Both the position numbers and the translations under genes were made by a program. This document shows, piece by piece, positions 10,464 through 22,117 of a DNA stretch of 64,000 nt. Source of the DNA: Jackrogersella multiformis (lineage: Eukaryota > Ascomycota > Sordariomycetes > Xylariales > Hypoxylaceae); the NCBI GenBank assembly GCA_902806575.1, contig CADCXD010000005.1, positions 3,906,001-3,970,000 of the forward strand. The letters run 5' to 3'. The number at the start of each line of letters is the position of its first letter. The first letter of the stretch is position 1. The notes under the pieces are model-generated. The model worked only from the letters and a program-made list of their open reading frames with translations, was not told where the DNA came from and ran no database searches.

Positions 10464-11441
10464 AATATCCCGAGTCGCCCTTCGAGATTGTCCCAAATTC
10501 TATTTTAGATATATTCCAGGGGCATATGTATCAGAAAGAGCAAAACAAAAGGCGGGTTTTAAAGTAGATGTAAACGAGCCTAGTTTTGATCTAATACGTT
10601 TACCATCTAGATAATTTCTCGTAGAAGATTACTCTCGATGAACATAAATAGTATGTATACCTCGTTACCCCTATTTTGTCGATCTGTATTCGAGTCATAT
10701 ATTCGTACCTATTAAACAGCCTTGTTGCTGTCAATTTTAATCATGCTACTACTTAAAGCAAAATTCTATATATTATCATTTTCCTTGTACGCCTGGTCAA
10801 GTAAAATATCCCACATGCTATAGTATTATTGTCTTCATATTTTCTTATCGTTGTTGTACCACCATCCCCTATTGTGGCTCTACTTTATAAGGCATTCCAT
10901 CATTATATTGCAAGCATTTCAGTTTCTTTTAACTATTTAACATAATGAATTAAGCTTAATTATCGCAGGATTATACCTTTTAGCACGGATGATAAATCCT
11001 ATTAACCTTATGATGCCCGTTTATTTTGGTTCGTAGCAAAACGTCAAACTTCCTTTCCTAACAGCAACTTAATTCCGTTTAATTTTCGTGCAGGCCCATT
11101 AAATGTGTATCATACAATCCCGAATACCTTCATAGCTTTTGTAAAGCTTCTCACTAAAGAGAATCGAACAACCTTCATCGGTAAAGTGATATCCTAGAAA
11201 TATATCCAACAAGGACCCATCGTCGCCAAATCCACAGCAGTAAAAGTTAAAATTCCCTTAAAGTAACTCTGACATGACCGTATTTCGGAGATCGGTAGAG
11301 GTTGGTATTTAGGGCGATATTAGATTGCGGGAGGCGTTTTTCTTCCAACTCAATCTCCAAGACAGATAACCCCTATAAGTACCTAACCTACGTACCTACC
11401 TAGGTAGGTAGGTAAGTTTATCGTTCAAAAACAACCAAAGA
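10464..11441. other. AT-rich intergenic between convergent genes
   Basis: Holds possible 3' coding sequence of the preceding gene up to about 10614. The rest is AT-rich, with a dense run of the dispersed motif at about 11391-11416 (ACCTACCTAGGTAGGTAGG). No other gene is supported. Confidence 0.45.
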
Positions 11442-12279
11442 TCAAGAACGCCGATCACAAGAGCACGGATCGGTAGCGAAGGCAAAGTGTGCTTCTTTCC
11501 ATAAGGCTTTACCCCGGTCCAGGGTCAACGCCTCGTCTCTCATCGAGCGAAGCCGGGCCATGGCTGCTTGAGCTTGACAGCGGTAGGATCCAAACCGATA
11601 TTCAATCCACCATATGTTGCCAGGGATCACGGCTACATTGATGACTTCGTCCGTGCTATAGTGGAATGTCGAAAATACCTTTTCTTCCAGGAAATCTCTA
11701 TTGATTATTTCCTTCGGGCCAGAAACAAATAGAACACGCGAGTTCGAAGATTTAGGTTGGGACGCGACGCGGATTCTATTGGGTACAACACGAGGCAGAT
11801 AATTGTCTACCTTGAATAGCCCTAGATGCGCCTGGGTAAGTAGTTTGACAGCGCCCTCTCGGTAGAAAAATGTCAGTTTCGCAGCCGCCGTGGGATGTCG
11901 CATGGTAGGTTGATTAATGTTGCAAGCGAAAACATCACCACAATTGTGGATGCTCCCTAGCAGGGTCCATAAGGTACAATTCGGAGGCAAACCGGTGATA
12001 AAAAGCGAGGTATTCTCATCTTCTGAAATGGGGGCACTTCTGTTCTCTGGATTGCACAGATTTCCACGATAATTCTATGAGAATTAGTCTGGAATAGCTC
12101 ATAAAAGTTTCCGTATTGGGGTAACTCACGCCTTGGTCTAGTCTAACAGGGAACCTTTGGCCAGGATAATCTCCGTAGTCCATTGTGTAGTAATGTTGGA
12201 GTGACTGATTGGAATTTTCCTGTTTTCCAACTTGAAAAGAATGTGGTACTGTTGATAATAAGTTGACTTTTGTGGACAT
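11442..12279 (-). CDS. RRM-like RNA-binding domain protein
   Basis: The main exon (12022-11442) encodes two RRM-like folds. The first opens with N-T-S-L-F-I-T-G-L-P-P-N-C-T and continues with I-H-N-C-G-D-V-F and A-A-A-K-L-T-F-F-Y. The second has R-V-L-F-V-S-G-P and I-E-Y-R-F-G-S-Y-R-C-Q-A. This arrangement matches a family of uncharacterised filamentous-fungal RRM proteins. The likely first exon starts at ATG 12279 (M-S-T-K-V-N) and encodes a Q/N/Y-rich leader. The best donor (GTGAGT at 12129) leaves phase 0 while the acceptor (CAG, 12023) needs phase 1. The weaker GTTACC donor at 12125 restores the frame and gives 244 aa. So either a poor donor is used, the start exon is wrong, or a small indel is present. 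No RNA target can be inferred. Confidence 0.65.
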
Positions 12280-13051
12280 CTTTTTTCTTAAACAAAGTAG
12301 AAGCGGCGTATCCAAGGAAGCCTGACTGGAAGTTCTATGTTAAAGACGTAGAGATTAAATCTGGAGTAAGGGCGAGTTCATACCCTAAGTATTTTCACCA
12401 TGGGTATTACTTGAATTTATACTGACGGAGAAAGAGTACTTCGTCAAGAGGCAAAGATGTGGTAAACATGATTTTGCGGCTCAAAGTACCTAAGGTATTA
12501 ACCTAGCCATGAGGTTATTTAAGTAGATAGGTACACATTTAGCTTTGCCTCTTGACAGAAAACGTCGTTATGCGGCGGCGTATAAATATTGAGGCTTGGC
12601 CCATGCCTCTTCGTACATAGAATAGCCCCTATTCAATAGGTACTATAAATAGTTTAGGCTTCAAATCACAGGATTTTGACAGGTTATTAAACTATTAACG
12701 TTTACTTTATACTTTATATTCTGATTTAACACTTTTAACTTTTAACCAATGGCAGCTTTGCCGCGAGGTACGGAAGAGTTAGGCCTGGGCTGAACCTTAT
12801 CTCCTTAACTCTTAACTCTCAACTTTCAACTCTCAACTACCTAGGTACTCTATCTCCTATCATGAGCGTCACCTGCGGGCCTATGTTCAGGTGAACAAGT
12901 AGTATAGTAGGGATCTTTCTTGCGATATTTTATAACTACTTAGGTAGGTATACTGCATAGTTCCACAAGAATTATCATTGTAAGTCGTTCTAAAGAATTT
13001 AAATGAAGCAAACGCGTCCCATGAGGAACTACTAAGGTCACTCCATAGTTC
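12280..13051. other. Intergenic, no gene seen
   Basis: Spacer between two minus-strand genes. It has CTACCTAGGTAC at about 12838-12849, TTAGGTAGGTA at about 12939-12949, and repeated CTCTTAACTCTCAAC-like text near 12800-12837. No coding sequence is supported. Confidence 0.45.
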
Positions 13052-13964
13052 TTAATCTTTCTCGGCATCTCCATCCTCGGGGATCCCGTTATCCTCTGGT
13101 ACTTTAAATAAAAAAATCCCATCTGCCTCTAGGATAGCAGCCCAATAGATTTCAGCCATCATGGCATATCCTGCATCATAGGGATGAGTACCGTCAGGAG
13201 ATATGTCTTCCGGTTCCGGTCGACCTGGGAACCCCTGATCGTAATGCATCTCGGCTAGCACGATGGGTTTTCCTGTGCTGTTGAGAATAGATGCAACTCC
13301 CCTAATCTGCGCATTAGCATCCAGGATGCAAGGCTCTATGTCTGGGACTGTATTTGTTATAAGGGTTGACATGATAACCGTAGCCTTAGGAGATGTCATC
13401 AGGAGATAGTCAACAAAATCCATCATGCGTGCGCCCAAGTTCTCCGTATTCCATCCCTGGAGGCAATCGTTGGTTCCGACATGAAGAATGAAGAGATTTG
13501 GGCTTGTCTTGGGAATGATAAGGGTGGAATGCTCGTGAATCTGGTCAACACGATTGCCTGCATAGGCTTCGAGGTCATTATCCTTGAAATCGCCAACCTG
13601 TTGCGATCCCACCAAATTAACCGCGTTGCCTGCTAATATCAATTTGTCGCGCAAGGGCTTGCGAAACCCTAGATTCCCAGTCGACATGTCGCCTCTTACG
13701 ATCGAGGCTCCCATGAACATAATACGAAGCGGTACTCCACCAGAAATTGGATGCGCGGGTGACGACGATGAATTATATTCGAGGATATGATTACGGCGGT
13801 CCCAATAGTGGCTCATTTTCATAGCATCATGAGGAGAGAGGACTAATGATAGATCAGTCACATCATATTGAGGGAATAAAGTGAGCATACATACCCGCGA
13901 GACCGGCCGCCAATATCAACGACATGCACGAAATAGATTGCCGCCTCCATGATGTAGAAGGCAT
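13052..13964 (-). CDS. Secreted SGNH/GDSL hydrolase, 286 aa
   Basis: Two exons (13964-13895, 13842-13052) with a 52-nt intron; 861 nt in total. The short first exon supplies a signal peptide (R-R-Q-S-I-S-C-M-S-L-I-L-A-A-G-L-A). SGNH hydrolases are esterases or lipases acting on esters, including polysaccharide acetyl groups. Seen: block I I-M-F-M-G-A-S-I-V-R-G with the nucleophile Ser, the Gly block A-G-N, block III H-V-G-T-N-D-C (oxyanion Asn), and block V D-G-T-H-P-Y-D-A-G-Y with catalytic Asp and His. All four catalytic blocks are intact and the length is normal for fungal members. The position and order of blocks fit the CE3/rhamnogalacturonan-esterase-like group, but the substrate is not determined by sequence. 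It could also be an arylesterase. Confidence 0.87.
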
Positions 13965-15452
13965 TTTCGAACTATATATAATGGTTTCAATTACCTTGGT
14001 ATCACTCCTCGTTGTTAGTTAAATAGCTCCTCTTCTAGAAGTAAAAGTATTAGAAATGATAATGAAAATAAGGAGGTGAATTTTAGAGTGAGTGTCGACA
14101 GGATTATACAGCCCTTGGAACAATAAAATAGTTTAAACGATGACTCCCTCTCATAATGTAACTTGGAAATATGAAAGAGGCCATTGTAATATGGCAAATC
14201 CTGTTATCCAGAAGACCGAGGTCTCGTTCTGAAACTTGTATTGGTACATTATTACTGGAACAGATTTAAGATAACTGTCTCGAAGGTGTACCTTTTTGAA
14301 ACACAAACCTACCCACCTACCTAGGTACGATAGGTAATTGTACTTGACTCTGATGTGTATCAGCAACACGTCCGACATAGAGATTAGCCCCTTTTAAGCA
14401 TCATCGAGCTTTCTCATCGGGAAATTCCAAACTCTCAACAATACGTTCCACGTTTTTCGACAACTTCATATTATTCTTATGAAAGATCTTAACACCTCTA
14501 AATATTTTGGCAATTTCTTCCAATAATTTGCGGAAGAAATGTTATACACTGAGTCTTAGACGTCGACATTAAGGGGGCCAACCCTTCGTCTTCTAAGTAC
14601 AGACGGCGCAGCCTACACCCCGCCTAGTACATAAGATTTCCAACCAACCGCCGAGAATGCAATATGAGAGTATTACGTGATGACGCTATCGTCTGCCGTC
14701 CGCGCCGTACGCCCACCATCGATAAACAAAGGTTGCCAGGCAACGGTCATGCCTTTATAACTATTACCTACACCAGCTCTTAACGTAGAAAACTTAATAC
14801 TTTTCAATACCTAGTACAAGACATTACTGATACTTTTACATAATCCGGGGTTGACACCCGACAACCTGGTTCAGGGCGGGCTTGTGTGGGTCTACCAAGG
14901 GGGCCACTCTACCAAGGGCGGGGTATCGCTCAAGAACCTCGGATAGCGTCCCCTGTTCAGATACTCTCCTTCGACCTTTAGCCTCTCAATAAACCACAAA
15001 CCTGATCATCTTCGATCTCTTATTTGAAAATTAGACAAAAATCAAAGGCTACATTGATTTATGACATTACATACCTAGGACACCCTAGAAGTAAATCATA
15101 TATCAAGTAACAATACACGATGCAGTTCACCCCATTCCTGTTAGCCCTCATCAGCGCAACAGCAGCACGTCAGCATACTTACTAATATATACCCTATAGC
15201 AATAATCCTATCATGTCATCCAGATTACTAACCAAATCAAGACTACGTTAGCGAGCAGGCAGCTCGAATTCGGGGGATATCCACATGGGTTTCCCCGCCA
15301 AATTCGGCAGTTTCATGGAGGCAGCTAGTGTACAATGATTATCAGTTCCTATTTCTACGTGGGACACCCCTTAGCAGATTAATTCACATGTGGTAATAAT
15401 AGTTTCGTGCTCCAGAGACTTGGTCGGTTGCTAGGCCTGAACGTTAACTAAG
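13965..15452. other. Gene-poor intergenic stretch
   Basis: About 1.5 kb of mostly AT-rich DNA between divergent genes. It includes a motif copy at about 14308-14325 (ACCTACCTAGGTACGA) and a GC-richer patch at 14860-14960. The only possible coding trace is the signal-peptide-like stub at 15121. Confidence 0.45.
15121..15186 (+). pseudogene. Signal-peptide-like stub, possible relic
   Basis: ATG 15121 opens a 21-residue frame (M-Q-F-T-P-F-L-L-A-L-I-S-A-T-A-A-R-Q) that looks exactly like a fungal secretion signal and then stops. A weak GTCAGC donor could continue it, but I cannot find a convincing next exon. It may be the 5' relic of a small secreted protein gene, possibly related in start to the hydrophobin (M-Q-F-T-I-V). 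Chance remains possible. Confidence 0.25.
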
Positions 15453-17312
15453 ATGTTTGCCACAATCCTTGCCAGTATTGGCTTCGCTGTATCACTCTCA
15501 TATTTCAGCTTAATATTTCCGAGGGTAAGTCAGTTATTGCAGCAAATTATAAGATTTCTTTTGCTGATGTGCTCGGAATAGTTACGGCAGCAGTGGAAGC
15601 TTCATGCGCACCGATCGGAACTCCCGCCAGGCCCTAAAGTCATCAAGTCCGGTATTCGGAAGCCATGGTTATGGTTTCGAGAGATAAACAAGGAGTATGG
15701 AGATGTGGTCTATCTCCAGATGGGTCCGACACCCACTATCATATTAGGTTCTGCCCAGGCGGCATGGGATTTGCTTGAAAAACGCGGCGCCAAGTATTCG
15801 TCCAGACCGCGTTTCATTATGGGCAGCGAGCTCCTATCAGGAGGAATGCGAGGACTCATGGCACCATATGGGTCTTTCTGGCGACGGTGGCGGAAGCTGT
15901 TACATGGCGGGTTTATGCAGCGCCAAAGTGAAACCTATCGGCCTATACAGAGCATGGAGTCTAAGGTCCTGATGCACGACTTGCTTAAGACTCCTGCGGG
16001 ATTCCGAAAACATCTTGAGCGCTATGCAGCTTCGGTCATCGTTACAGTCACATACGGACGGAGAGTCGAAGATGTCGACACTGACATTGTGGTGCGACGC
16101 AATGGTGAGTCGATGGACCGTCTAACTCAAGTCAAGTAAGAGCATGACCCTGGCATTCCGTATGACACTCTAACATTTTTCTTTATCGTAGCATTCCAGG
16201 AAAATATGCCGTGGAGCGCTATCCGGCACTTAAATACGTGCCCAGCATCTTTGCGCCATGGAAGGCCCAGGTGCTGCAACAGCGCCAGAAAGACATTCAA
16301 CTATACACTGAACTCATGGGCGAGGCTAGGGAAAAAATGGCCAAAGGAAATTTACCTATCTGTTTCGCTAAGCACCTATTAGAGGAACAGGATAATCTTG
16401 GGATGCCAGACCTCGAACTTGCCTATACTGCAGGGTCGCCTTTCGGTGCTGGAGTTGAGACAGTAAGGTCACATTCGCTCTTAAGAATACTATGGGATAT
16501 TGTACTAAGATACTCCGAACTAGTCAGCAGGTTCACTTGCCAGTTTCCTCCTTGCGTGTGTCAAGTTCGGCCATCGGTTTATTCCTAAGGCACAAGAGGA
16601 GCTCGACAGAGTAATAGGGAATAATCGTCTTCCTACGTTTGAAGACCTGCCCCATTTACCCTATGTCAAAGCAGTGGCCGCCGAGACGCTGCGTTGGAGA
16701 CCAGTAGCCGTTCTAGGCGGTACACCGCATGCGAGCACAGCTGATGATGTATACAAGGGGATGTTTATTCCCAAGGGGAGCACTATTATTGCACCTCTAT
16801 GGGGTAGTGAGCAAATCAAATCTTTATCATGCCTTGGGAATGTCCTACTAATAGTAACCACTAATCCAGTTCACCTGAATGAATCCGATTTCCCTGAACC
16901 AGACGAGTTTCGACCAGAACGCTTTACCGGGAACCGTAAGTATCCCGGCCAATTTGGCCACAGCGCGTTTGGCTGGGGGCGGCGAGTCTGTCCTGGTATG
17001 CATCTTGGGTCCGCGTCCGTGGAACTTAACATCGCACGGATTCTATGGGCTTTCAAGGTTGGACCTGCAAAAGATACAAATGGAAAGGATATCGATGTTG
17101 ATATGTAAGCATTCCTGGTTTGTGTTGGCTATGATATATGCTTATGATATTATAGATTCGCCTTTTCGGATGGGTTTAACTCAAGTCCACTGCCATTCCC
17201 TTGCTCAATAAAACCGCGGTCTTCTAGACATGCGGATGTAATTGAGAAGGAGTTTCGAGACGCTTTAGAGCCATTGAAATCATATACGGCAGTCACTAAT
17301 AAGATATCGTGA
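15453..17312 (+). CDS. Cytochrome P450 monooxygenase, 522 aa
   Basis: Six exons (15453-15524, 15582-16135, 16192-16462, 16524-16803, 16870-17104, 17156-17312) sum to 1,569 nt with every phase matching. P450s insert oxygen into C-H bonds using a heme thiolate and an ER reductase. Seen: an N-terminal membrane anchor (L-A-S-I-G-F-A-V-S-L), proline hinge E-L-P-P-G-P-K, C-helix F-W-R-R-W-R-K, an I-helix with A-G-S-P-F-G-A-G-V-E-T where A-G-x-D/E-T is expected, E-T-L-R-W-R-P as ExxR, P-E-R-F, and the heme loop F-G-W-G-R-R-V-C-P-G with Cys433. Intron 4 (66 nt, no stop) could be retained in frame. The order and text (P-F-P-C-S-I near the end) resemble O-methylsterigmatocystin-oxidoreductase-like (CYP64-type) P450s. 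No biosynthetic core enzyme lies nearby, so the substrate is unknown. Confidence 0.92.
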
Positions 17313-19044
17313 AATGAGCGGGTTACGGACATCTTGTCAATGGTTGGAATGTGTATCTATCATCATATATACCTTGGGTAGGAAGGTATATTAGTAAAGC
17401 AAGAGAGAGGCGGAAATGATAGAGGGAGCATCGAGATCGCGGAGGGATTAGAATTGGCCATCTATTACTGGGTAGGTATCGCATTTAGATCCAATAGACC
17501 GCAGTGGTAGGTGAAATAGTTCATATCCCTCATCGTGCATGATTTTATATTTAAAGTGACTGCAAAAGCTGCTTGAGTTCACAACTTGTATTAGTTATAA
17601 TTCGGTATTAGTTCTAGGCAGATTTTATTATATTTTTAGCAGGAGTCTTCATTGCCAGCTTTCTACACTAATGGTACCTACTATGTAGGTAGGTAGTAGG
17701 TACAGCTTGATGGCAACCTTGGAACTGAAGGAATTAGGGCGGCCGATAGGGACGGAACGCTAGAAGTTTACTGTAAATAGCCCAAATAAAGCCAGCTAGA
17801 ACTTTTGGAGACAGGGACAGCCTATGAGTTTCAAGCAAACATGCCTAAAGAGGTAGTTATGGGCTGTTTTAGCTGGGGCAGTGTACAGTGGGGATTGTAG
17901 ATGGGGACTTTAAAAAAAGAATTCCGTACCTGCCTTGGAATTAGATCTTCGCTTGCTGGAACCTTTGAAGGAAGGAGCTGCCCTACGATAATTAAACAAA
18001 TAATAGTACAGTTGACCTCTCTACCTACCTAGGTAGGTACCTAAAATAGCTGAGTCTTCAGCGTTGATCAAGACACCAGGGCCCATATGAAGAGGAATGC
18101 CTGACCCCTTACAGTGGATGATCTTTCCGGCCCACCCGATAGTATCACGTCACGATGCGCACGAACGGGTGTATGTATTATTTAAGAGGTACTTAGTAAT
18201 CAAACACACGATAAATATAAAAATATAAAAAATATCACCACAACTAAATCCGCCTTCCTATATCCTCATCCACTTAAAGATGGCATTTTCCTTCCAAGCT
18301 CAAGGCGACTGCTCTAAGCTTCTAACTACCAGGTACATTACCCAGTGACACACATGCCGTAGATGGCTAGGAGACGGGAGGGCCGCCGGCACGCCAAGCT
18401 CACCCGAAATATATTAAGGCGCAAATACACCCTTGGAGAGATCCGTGTTATGTACCTAGCAGTGTAGTATTCGGCTGCTAATCCATACTCGATTCAAAGT
18501 CCAGCTTCGCCATATCAGGACTTAACGATAACTAGTGCTGACACAGCATAATGCTTCGATGAATTTTTAACGAATCATATTCCAATAGAAGTCTTCTAGA
18601 AACCCTCTAGTCTACACTATTGCTAATTATGTAAGAGAGATCGGCATTCCCACCACGGCAATACAGGGTCCTGAGGGTCCTGAGGGTCCCAGGTAGGATA
18701 TGTAGGACATCCATGGATCAGCTTCAGATTCTATCACCCCTGGAGACTCCCTCAGATGCTTTTGCCATTTTTACTTGTCCGACCTCTCCTCTTAGCTCCT
18801 CAATGTTGTCTGATATATCTTCCCACGGCTTGGATGATTAAGCACACTTTCAAAATCTTGGAATTACTGCACGACACCATCACGTCTTGCACTCATCTCG
18901 CGCTGCCGAAGTTAAGAGCCAAGACATCTGTGAACGGCATCTGTCGATAACGTTAGCGATCTGTCGCCCCACGATACGAGCCTCGGCACTGTTTAAGACA
19001 TAATATAGCGCAACGCTCTTGAGGTGAAACTGGCTTTCCCCAGA
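17313..19044. other. Intergenic, no gene seen
   Basis: About 1.7 kb without a supportable gene. It contains motif copies near 17670-17702 and 18022-18043, and three tandem GTCCTGAGG-like units at about 18668-18692. An open frame at 18756-18950 is not protein-like. Confidence 0.45.
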
Positions 19045-20354
19045 ATGATCTCCCTTGCGAACCTATTAGTCATCGCCTATGCCTCTTCACATTGCATGGC
19101 GCGGAGCACAGGTCGTCTGATATCAGCGCGGACTAATTACGAAAGTAAGAGATTTTCAGTATTCTTCATCTCTTAAATGCATGTCCACACCTCATCTTCT
19201 CCGCCTCTGAGATTGTCTTAACTGGCTTCGCACTGGTCCCCGATTTCGGACTTATACAACGCTTCAAGCCTCAAGGCTACCACGTATTGTGCTGGAATTA
19301 ACATAACCTCGTGATAGATGTAGTACTAGCAGATTGCACTGGGGCACAGAACTCGAGCGACTTGACATCCGAAGTGGCATATTTCTCAGATGCTCCGGAT
19401 GGCACTCCAGATGACATCGCTACGGTGAACACGGGACAACTTCACAGCTGGGCGGACACAACAACGTCGGCGTACTACACTGCCACAGGTACCACGTTCA
19501 AGGCCGTTCTAAATCAGCGTGGCAGCGCCGGCGACTATGCCGGGTGGGGAAATAACGGATATGGGAACTTCACGTGCTGGCAGACCGAGTCAAGGTTCGT
19601 GTACAGTCGCGACAACAGGAACTGTGTTATGATGTACGAGTGTAATCACCAGGGTATGTTCTTGACTTCGAAACCCCTTTCCACTTAACCTCTGTACCAA
19701 GTCCGATGAGACATAGTCGACCAGAGCAATGGTTGTTAGCAAGATTGACACCAACATATTCTCATGATACTACTACATATTACCTCTTCTGGGACATTAC
19801 TAATTGTATAACGTTCAGGAGCTGCCGTATATGGAACATCAGCCACGCCGAGTGCATCTGCCACGGCCTCGCCAGCCTCAACATCCGCGACTTCTTCATC
19901 CAGATCAAAATTATCTACAGGCGCGATAGTAGGACTCAGCATCGGAGTACCTGTTGGCTCAGTAATCATTGCCGCCGCAGCTGGGTTGTTGATATGGCGA
20001 CGTTTCAAATCAAGTAAACAAAAAGGGGCAGCCGCTGGTCTCCAAGAGAAAGGGCCGGAGGTTGGACCTATTACTGGAGGACCTGGAGGACCTGGAGTAC
20101 CAAAGGACGCATCACTTGCAAATGTCATATGGCAGGGACCGGGGGCGAGAGATATGGAAACACCACAGGTCTACCACGAGCTACATAGCCAAGAACGTCC
20201 CGCGGAGATTCACGGCGAAGCCTTGAGAGGGGAACTAGACGGAACTCCTGCGAGGTCCGAGCTTCATTCTCACGATCTGCCGCCCCGATATTCATACGAA
20301 AACGAACCCCCGGCACCTAACGGGGCTTATGGGAATTTCAAGGGGCCCATCTGA
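19045..20354 (+). CDS. Single-pass membrane protein with secreted domain, 318 aa
   Basis: Exons 19045-19144, 19333-19653 and 19819-20354 join in phase (957 nt). Order: signal peptide (M-I-S-L-A-N-L-L-V-I-A-Y-A); a Cys/Trp/Tyr-rich ectodomain (C-T-G-A-Q-N-S-S-D-L, D-Y-A-G-W-G-N-N-G-Y-G, F-T-C-W-Q-T, M-M-Y-E-C-N-H); an S/T/A-rich stalk; one TM helix (G-A-I-V-G-L-S-I-G-V-P-V-G-S-V-I-I); a basic stop-transfer W-R-R-F-K; and a Pro/Gly-rich cytoplasmic tail with E-L-H-S-Q-E and a P-P-R-Y motif. This layout is common among uncharacterised filamentous-ascomycete wall-sensor-like proteins. Unlike Wsc or Mid2 it has no named sensor domain that I recognise. Caveat: sequence at 19302-19332 also looks coding (N-L-V-I-D-V-V-L-A-D-C), so intron 1 (188 nt) may hide another exon or a small lesion. 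Confidence 0.68.
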
Positions 20355-22117
20355 TAATATTGAAAGCAAGTTGGAGGGTACGACTAGTCGCTAAGGAATA
20401 GTGTCTAAGATCAACACCACATTCGAAACTCGTCTTGAGTACCCAGGCTGATGTCATGGGGCTGGCTCCGTATTTGGAGGGCAATTATAACCATGCACTA
20501 TAAAAGTGAGAATATCCAGTTAGGTCAATGATGGACAAGCTTCTAACTAAAAGTGAAAGCATGGAGTCGAGGGCGTTCCAAGTCGGGATCTATAACGAAT
20601 TCGAATGGATCGATGGGAATAATGTGTCAATTTCAAGATTTTGATGTATGGGATTAGGAAGAACCTCCCTCGTGGTCTCGTGGTCTCGTGGCCTCATAGT
20701 CTCATCCGTTACCAAGGCAGAAGGCATCTACGATTCCTACCAGGTAGGAGGTACCTAGGTAGAGGTAGAGGTAGAGGTATGTAAACCTTCCAAGGTTACT
20801 CCTTTACTCCTTCAATCACAACTTGGTCCAACCGCCACCGCCACCGCCACAGGTAGCAGTTTTCATACTAGCGAGACTGAGGTCGACAATAAGCCTCGAG
20901 GGCAGAATTAAGTTAGAAGAATCCTACAATTAACGCCACGATGATCTAGAAGACTACCTAGGTACCTAGGTAGATTGGGTTTTGGAGAATTCGAACTCGA
21001 GACTTAACAAAATACTGATATACGGAACATCATATTGTGAATGTAAGGGTTGTGGGGCGGTTATGTACCTAGGTAATCAAGAGGATAAAGTGAAATCCTG
21101 TGTTTTGAACTGAAGCTTAAAACCTTCACAATACAACAACCATTATCCCCATACTACAGGGTCTAATGAACGAATTGTAGAAGATGAAGTGAAGAAGCAG
21201 GAAGTTAGGTACCTATGTATCACCTAAGGCTCTTGGCAATCTCTTCATGAAATAGTAACTCTGACGTCAGAGGTAGAGGGTTCAAAAGTCTAATATTTAA
21301 TATAGTTTGGATTACAGTTTACAGTGTAGGACGAAAGCGGTGAGTACAGACCCGCCCCCACCTGCTTTTCTTTTTAAGGGACGCTTATGTGCACGTACCT
21401 ACGTACCTAGGTACCTATCTAGTGGCCTCAGGCATCAACAGGTACCTAGCCAACGGCGACAGAGGGATAATTATTGTTAAGAATTGACTTGTGAAAGGAC
21501 GAAAATTTGAATGTCCCACTATATTTCCCCACCAAGAAGACACGACCACGGGCAGCACGACCTTAAAAAAAAATACTGGAACCTAAGGAACTTTTATCGC
21601 CCCCCCGCGCAAGATTCCTCCCACCCTGCCAACCTGCCACCGTCATCAATTCTCCATCATCCATCCTCCATCCTCAATCCTTAACAAATTCAACCATCCG
21701 GAAAAAGTTTCACGGAGGATAAACTGATAACCATTTTTTCTTCCTTTCTTTTGGTTTTTCCGTCTTATCGACTCTCCAGTCGTGAGTCGCGAGTCGTGAG
21801 AAAAGTCATTTTATCCTCCTTCGGACATACACATACTACGGACATACGGTCACATTCGCTTGTGATCCTTGATCGCTTAATCCTTGATTGAGGATTGTGT
21901 GTGATCGTACTCGACAGCCCGCGATCACTTTTTTTCAATACTAAGTCAGCCTTAAGCGGGGTACATTTCTTCGATATCTTCGATTTCGTCGATTATTTTG
22001 TCGATTTTCGTCCACTACCTCCCCTTTATTACCATCTCCAATCTCCGTTTCTCCGTCGGTAATAGACAAAAAGGAGATAAAAATTAAAGAGATCAAAAAT
22101 TATAAAAAGAAATCAAG
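20355..22117. other. Intergenic; promoter region of the ABCF gene
   Basis: Contains many copies of the dispersed motif (about 20740-20778, 20957-20974, 21066-21076, 21398-21423), short direct repeats (TCTCGTGG near 20670-20690, GAGGTA near 20758-20776, CCGCCA near 20830-20850), and a long C/T-rich leader with CATC repeats from about 21595 towards the ATG at 22118. No gene is supported before 22118. Confidence 0.5.

Noticed and set aside
4541..17312. GMC oxidoreductase, SGNH hydrolase and P450 considered as one metabolite cluster
   Set aside because: No PKS, NRPS, terpene synthase or pathway regulator is present, the genes are separated by damaged or unrelated genes, and strands are mixed.
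20980..21000. GAATTCGAACTC considered as a tRNA T-arm
   Set aside because: The flanks cannot form T-, anticodon- and acceptor stems at the right distances.
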